Source: Microvelia longipes
Lineage: Eukaryota; Arthropoda; Insecta; Hemiptera; Veliidae
DNA: 64,000 bases
Direction: 5' to 3'
Assembly (NCBI GenBank): GCA_018340805.1
Contig: JACMZG010001908.1
Span: 18,901,414-18,965,413, forward strand
In this document: piece by piece, positions 60,775-64,000 of the stretch
Numbering within the stretch: position 1 is the stretch's first letter
Layout: each line of letters opens with the position of its first letter
Position numbers and translations under genes: made by a program
The notes under the pieces: generated by a model
What the model saw: only the letters and a program-made list of their open reading frames with translations
Database searches by the model: none
What the model was told of the DNA's origin: nothing

Positions 60775-61010
60775 TTTCGAACGGATGAAGATTTTTATCA
60801 ACCTTGGGAAGGATACGATCCCCTTGAAAACGTTATTAACCCCGCTACTGAATTAGCAAAATGCTCAAACAATCGTTAAAATTCAGGGTTATTCAGGGCA
60901 CTGAATCGAATGAACCCGGTCCGATGTTGATTCGACCACTCTTAGTGACCAAAAAATCGTAAACCCGTAAAAAATAACAGAAAACCGAAATGAGGGTCAG
61001 TTAAAGAAAA
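60775..61010 (+). repeat. Repeat family L, copy 2
   Basis: TCGAACGGATGAAG, CCTTGAAAACGTTATTAACC, AGCAAAATGCTCAAACAATC and GAACCCGGTCCGATGTTGAT match 56-330 in order. Confidence 0.6.
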
Positions 61011-61200
61011 TTCTAGCAGGATGTCGTTTTTAATGTTTTTCGGGGTGCTGAATTTAATAAAACCGGTCGGTATATTTAAAGCTAGAGTACCCGGGTTCAA
61101 ATCTTAGTACCGGAGCCAATTTATTATCACTATTTTCGAGTTTTTAACTTCTAAATAATTCTGACGCAGAAATCAAGCCGCAAGCCGTGCGAATTTTCTG

Positions 61201-61612
61201 TTTAAAGTCTGATCAAGTTAAGTGTTACAAGAAGATTTAAATCCCAAGAAATGTTTTTAAAATTTTTATTATTATTGTTTTTTTTTTTTATAAATTTAAT
61301 TTATTAAGTTAAAACATTTATTTAGAAAGATATTTTTCTTCAAATAATCGTTTTAATTATAAAGTTGCCAATTTTGTCTTGTTTTTATATAATTTTATGT
61401 TATTGAATAGGTCCGATGTTTCCATTTTGTAAAAACAAAATCGGCAACCTTATAATTAAAAAAAATATTTTAAAAAACATATCTTTCTTAATAAATGTTT
61501 TAACTTAATTAATTAAATTGATGAAAAAAACAATAATAATAAAAAGTTAATAAAAAAAAAAATTTTTTGGGATATAAATCTTCTTGTAACTTTTAACTTG
61601 ATCAAACTTTAA
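61201..61612. mobile_element. Foldback (MITE-like) element, 412 bp
   Basis: Arms 61201-61387 and 61430-61612 are inverted (TTTAAAGTCTGATCAAGTTA at the left end; TTTAACTTGATCAAACTTTA at the right). Inner matches are ATTATAAAGTTGCCAATTTT and AAAATCGGCAACCTTATAAT. The spacer is about 42 bp. No coding frame. Confidence 0.82.
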
Positions 61613-61879
61613 AATAGGTAGTAAAATTAAGTACCGGTAGTGTATTATAGTAAAAGTTTAAACTTAGTATTAAAAGATAGAGTAGAAGTTAGGCATTATA
61701 ACGCTTAGGCACAATGCTTGTGAACTTTGCGAGCTTTTAGACTCCGAGTACTTTTAACTAAATCAACTTCAAACTTACTCCTTTTCTTGATTACTTTTTT
61801 AAAAAGATTTTTTGGAAAATAAAGTTGCAGTTGAAGTTTTTTTCTTTTTATCTAAGTAACCAAAGTTTTTTGTTCCAAA

Positions 61880-62150
61880 TATGACTTATAAAAAGAGAAT
61901 ACAAGTAATTACATTCTAGAATATTAGCGCTTAAGGTGTATGTTGTAATTCAGAAGTCAGCACTTGATGTGTATATAATGTAATTATAAATTAAAGAATC
62001 AGCTACAGTCGATACTTGCTGTAACAACAGCAAATATAGACTGTATTTCTTTAATTGCTTTTAAAGAAATTAAAGAAAAATTTAACTAACGGTAAATATA
62101 ACCTCTTTAAATGTAATTATAATGTTAGCACATGAGGTGTATGTTGTAAT
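61880..62150 (+). repeat. Three spaced repeats of a 40-50-bp motif
   Basis: TTAGCGCTTAAGGTGTATGT (61923), TCAGCACTTGATGTGTATAT (61957) and TTAGCACATGAGGTGTATGT (62123), each followed by a TGTAATT. Spacing is irregular. Confidence 0.6.
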
Positions 62151-62187
62151 TAAATAAAAGTAAAAAATATGTATGTTTGCCAATTCA

Positions 62188-62222
62188 ATTCAACGGTTTA
62201 CGTTTTACGTAAACTGTTGAAT
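62188..62222. repeat. 16-bp hairpin with 3-nt loop
   Basis: ATTCAACGGTTTACGT and ACGTAAACTGTTGAAT flank loop TTT, with a single G-T mismatch. Confidence 0.9.
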
Positions 62223-63058
62223 AGCTATGGAAAGTAAAATAGGTTTTAATAATACAAGTTTCTTGTCAATTTCTTACACGTACTCCAAATTCCCCTTGCG
62301 CAAGACTAATCTCCATCATCATCAAATATTTTTTTACCTTTACTTTGATTTTTCAATTAATATTTATTTTTTAAATTTAAAAGTAAAATTTTTTCATTCA
62401 TATAGTATATTAACCTGCTCATTTTCAACTTTTCATTTTGTTTAAACTATGAGTCTTTTCACAAAAAATTCTCTAACGTAGCATGAAATGAAAACAATTT
62501 TTGCTATTTTTTGTCTTTTTTTCGCTTGTGATTTTTTTTTCGCTCGCTAAAATGAGAAAAGCTTAGCACTTCATGTGAATATGGTTCTACATTTTGAGGT
62601 GTAAAAACTTTTGCCGGGTACTTTCCTTGCGGAAAAGCAAGAAGGAAAATTCAAGTTTTATTCAAAACATTCAACTTCACTATCCTATTATTATTTTACG
62701 TATCTTAGCAACTCGGTTACATTTATAAATCTTTTGACAGTTTTTATTCGAATAAAACTGATTATTATTCTTAGCTGTTAGTGTTATTTTTATTAAATTT
62801 TCTTTTATTATTATTGTAAAAATTTTAATTTATTGTTGCATACACAAATCTAACACGATTTCCTTCCTTTTATCGTTTACAAAGTAGGGTTCATTTTTTT
62901 ACTTTTGTATTGTAATCCTATATTGTAATAGCTGCATTGTAGTTCAGCCTTAGCCTAACTGTATGCTTATTTTGAACCTTAAACTTTAAATCTTAGCTTA
63001 AATTTTAGTTCGATTAACTTAAACTTTAGTTAGAAATGTAAGGACTAACATAGGATAC
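62223..63058. other. AT-rich stretch, nothing recognised
   Basis: No supported feature. Confidence 0.4.
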
Positions 63059-63315
63059 CGGCTTTGTCAATTGTATAATGTACATGCGCCCCAACTTACT
63101 TAAGTCAAGACCGACATCGGTTATTTGGCTTTGTCAATTGTATAATGTATATGCGCCCCAACTTACCAAAATCAAGACTGACATTGGTTACTGGCTTTGT
63201 CAATTATATAATGTATATGCGCCCCAACTTACCGGGATCAGGTGTGACATATGTTACCGGCTTTGTAAATTGTATAATGTATATTGGCCCCAACTTATCA
63301 AGGTCAGGTCTGATA
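63059..63315 (+). repeat. Tandem array, 66-67-bp unit, four copies
   Basis: Units begin at 63060, 63127, 63193 and 63259 with GGCTTTGTCAATTGTATAAT and contain GCGCCCCAACTTAC and TCAGG/TCAAG-ACTGACAT. A partial fifth unit (CCGGGTTTGTCACATGTATA) lies apart at 63497. The unit length is not a multiple of three in all copies, so the repeated peptides in the overlapping frames are not a conserved protein. Confidence 0.93.
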
Positions 63316-64000
63316 TGGTTTTTTTTCAAAAGTACAAAATTTTACAAAAATAGAATTCAACAAGAATTGCAATACTTAAAATATAAAACATATACAGTTA
63401 AAAGAATTAAAATTAAGAGTTAAGAAATTTAGTTAAAACATCAATATTAATTTACATAAGACTTGTTTATTTATTACACAAAATTAAAGCCGGGTTACCG
63501 GGTTTGTCACATGTATAATGTATGCATTAATATATTCTTTGTCAGTCGATGGTGCAAGATATGTGCAAAAGGTATGACTATCGATAGGATTATCGACGAA
63601 ACCCCATAAACTAGTTCTAAAGTCTAGTGACTAAAACCTAAAGAAAATATTTTCTCATCTGCAATTGCTCTTTTTGCCCCATTTTGCTACAAACCTGTCC
63701 ACATTCAGTGTCTTCCCATTCAATTGTGTTTTTAACTTCAAATTTAATTCAGGAAAATAATATTTTAGTCAGAAATTTTTCGAGGAAAATAATTCAAAAA
63801 ATAGGTAAAGTATTTCTGTACCTAGTAAAATGTTAAGTGTCTCTAAAATGTAAATTTTTAAAGCAGTGCATTCCTCACTTCCCATCTTCTTTATTTCATT
63901 AAATGTAAATTTTTTGAGTTAGAAGTGGTGGAAATTCCTATGCTGAGTTTTCCCTGACTTCAGGTACATTTGTTATTATAATTGTAAATTTTATGTTTTA
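63316..64000. other. AT-rich stretch to window end
   Basis: Apart from the isolated partial tandem unit near 63497, nothing is supported. Confidence 0.4.

Noticed and set aside
61080..61105. Possible tRNA T-arm (GGGTTCAAATCTTAG)
   Set aside because: No A box, anticodon stem or acceptor pairing at the proper distance.
63078..63423. Frames with repeated LYNVYAPQL-type peptides
   Set aside because: The 66-67-bp unit length shifts frame between some copies, and the repeats are equally conserved outside codon positions.

Overview
The window looks like non-genic nuclear DNA from a eukaryote, most likely an invertebrate animal. It is very AT-rich, with long (AT)n and (AT)n/(GT)n microsatellites. 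Its recognisable coding relics come only from transposable elements: two Penelope-like element (PLE) fragments and the C-terminus of a non-LTR retrotransposon. There are also several hAT-type non-autonomous DNA transposons. I found no operons, tRNA or rRNA genes, CRISPR arrays or convincing host exons. The species cannot be named from this sequence.

Most of the window is layered repeats. The commonest family (called A here, about 20 full, partial or internally deleted copies on both strands, up to about 1.1 kb) starts with a hairpin around TATACC-GTA-GGTATA and ends with GGTAC-CCC-GTACC plus a T-run. Two hAT-like families are well supported. Family B has termini CAGGGGCGGACTGG / CAGTCCGCCACTG, and family G has termini CATAGAGATATAT. 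Copies of both are flanked by 8-bp target-site duplications: GGTGTTTT and ATTATTGA/ATCATTGA for B; ATTTCCTT, CAATTTTA and TCCTAACG/TTCTAACG for G. Nesting gives an age order: a LINE tail, a PLE and hAT-B elements lie inside A copies, and family F lies inside a hAT-G copy.

Layout: 0-7 kb holds A copies, a small MITE and tandem arrays. 7.2-9.9 kb has a GC-richer block and a cluster of eight perfect hairpins, all with 3-nt loops (8124-8416). 9.9-14.8 kb holds head-to-head A copies, a cluster of GGGGTTNAACCCC-like inverted repeats and the LINE tail with its duplication. 14.9-17.5 kb is a roughly 2.5-kb near-perfect palindrome. 22-28 kb has inverted-repeat elements, a 5'-truncated PLE with a GIY-YIG domain, and hAT copies. 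31-37 kb has further A, G, F and H copies. 38-39.3 kb is a satellite with a GCGAGCGAAGCGAG core. 40-45 kb has a second PLE fragment and more A copies. 46.5-49 kb holds duplications, a foldback element and microsatellites. 50-61 kb has F, G, A, B and E elements and an inverted pair of PLE-type ends with hammerhead-like cores (58421-58737). 61-63.3 kb has a foldback element, a 16-bp hairpin and a 66-bp tandem array.

No set of genes works together here. The main interest is in the mobile elements: repeated 3-nt-loop hairpins in unrelated families, the large palindrome, and the PLE-associated hammerhead-like termini.
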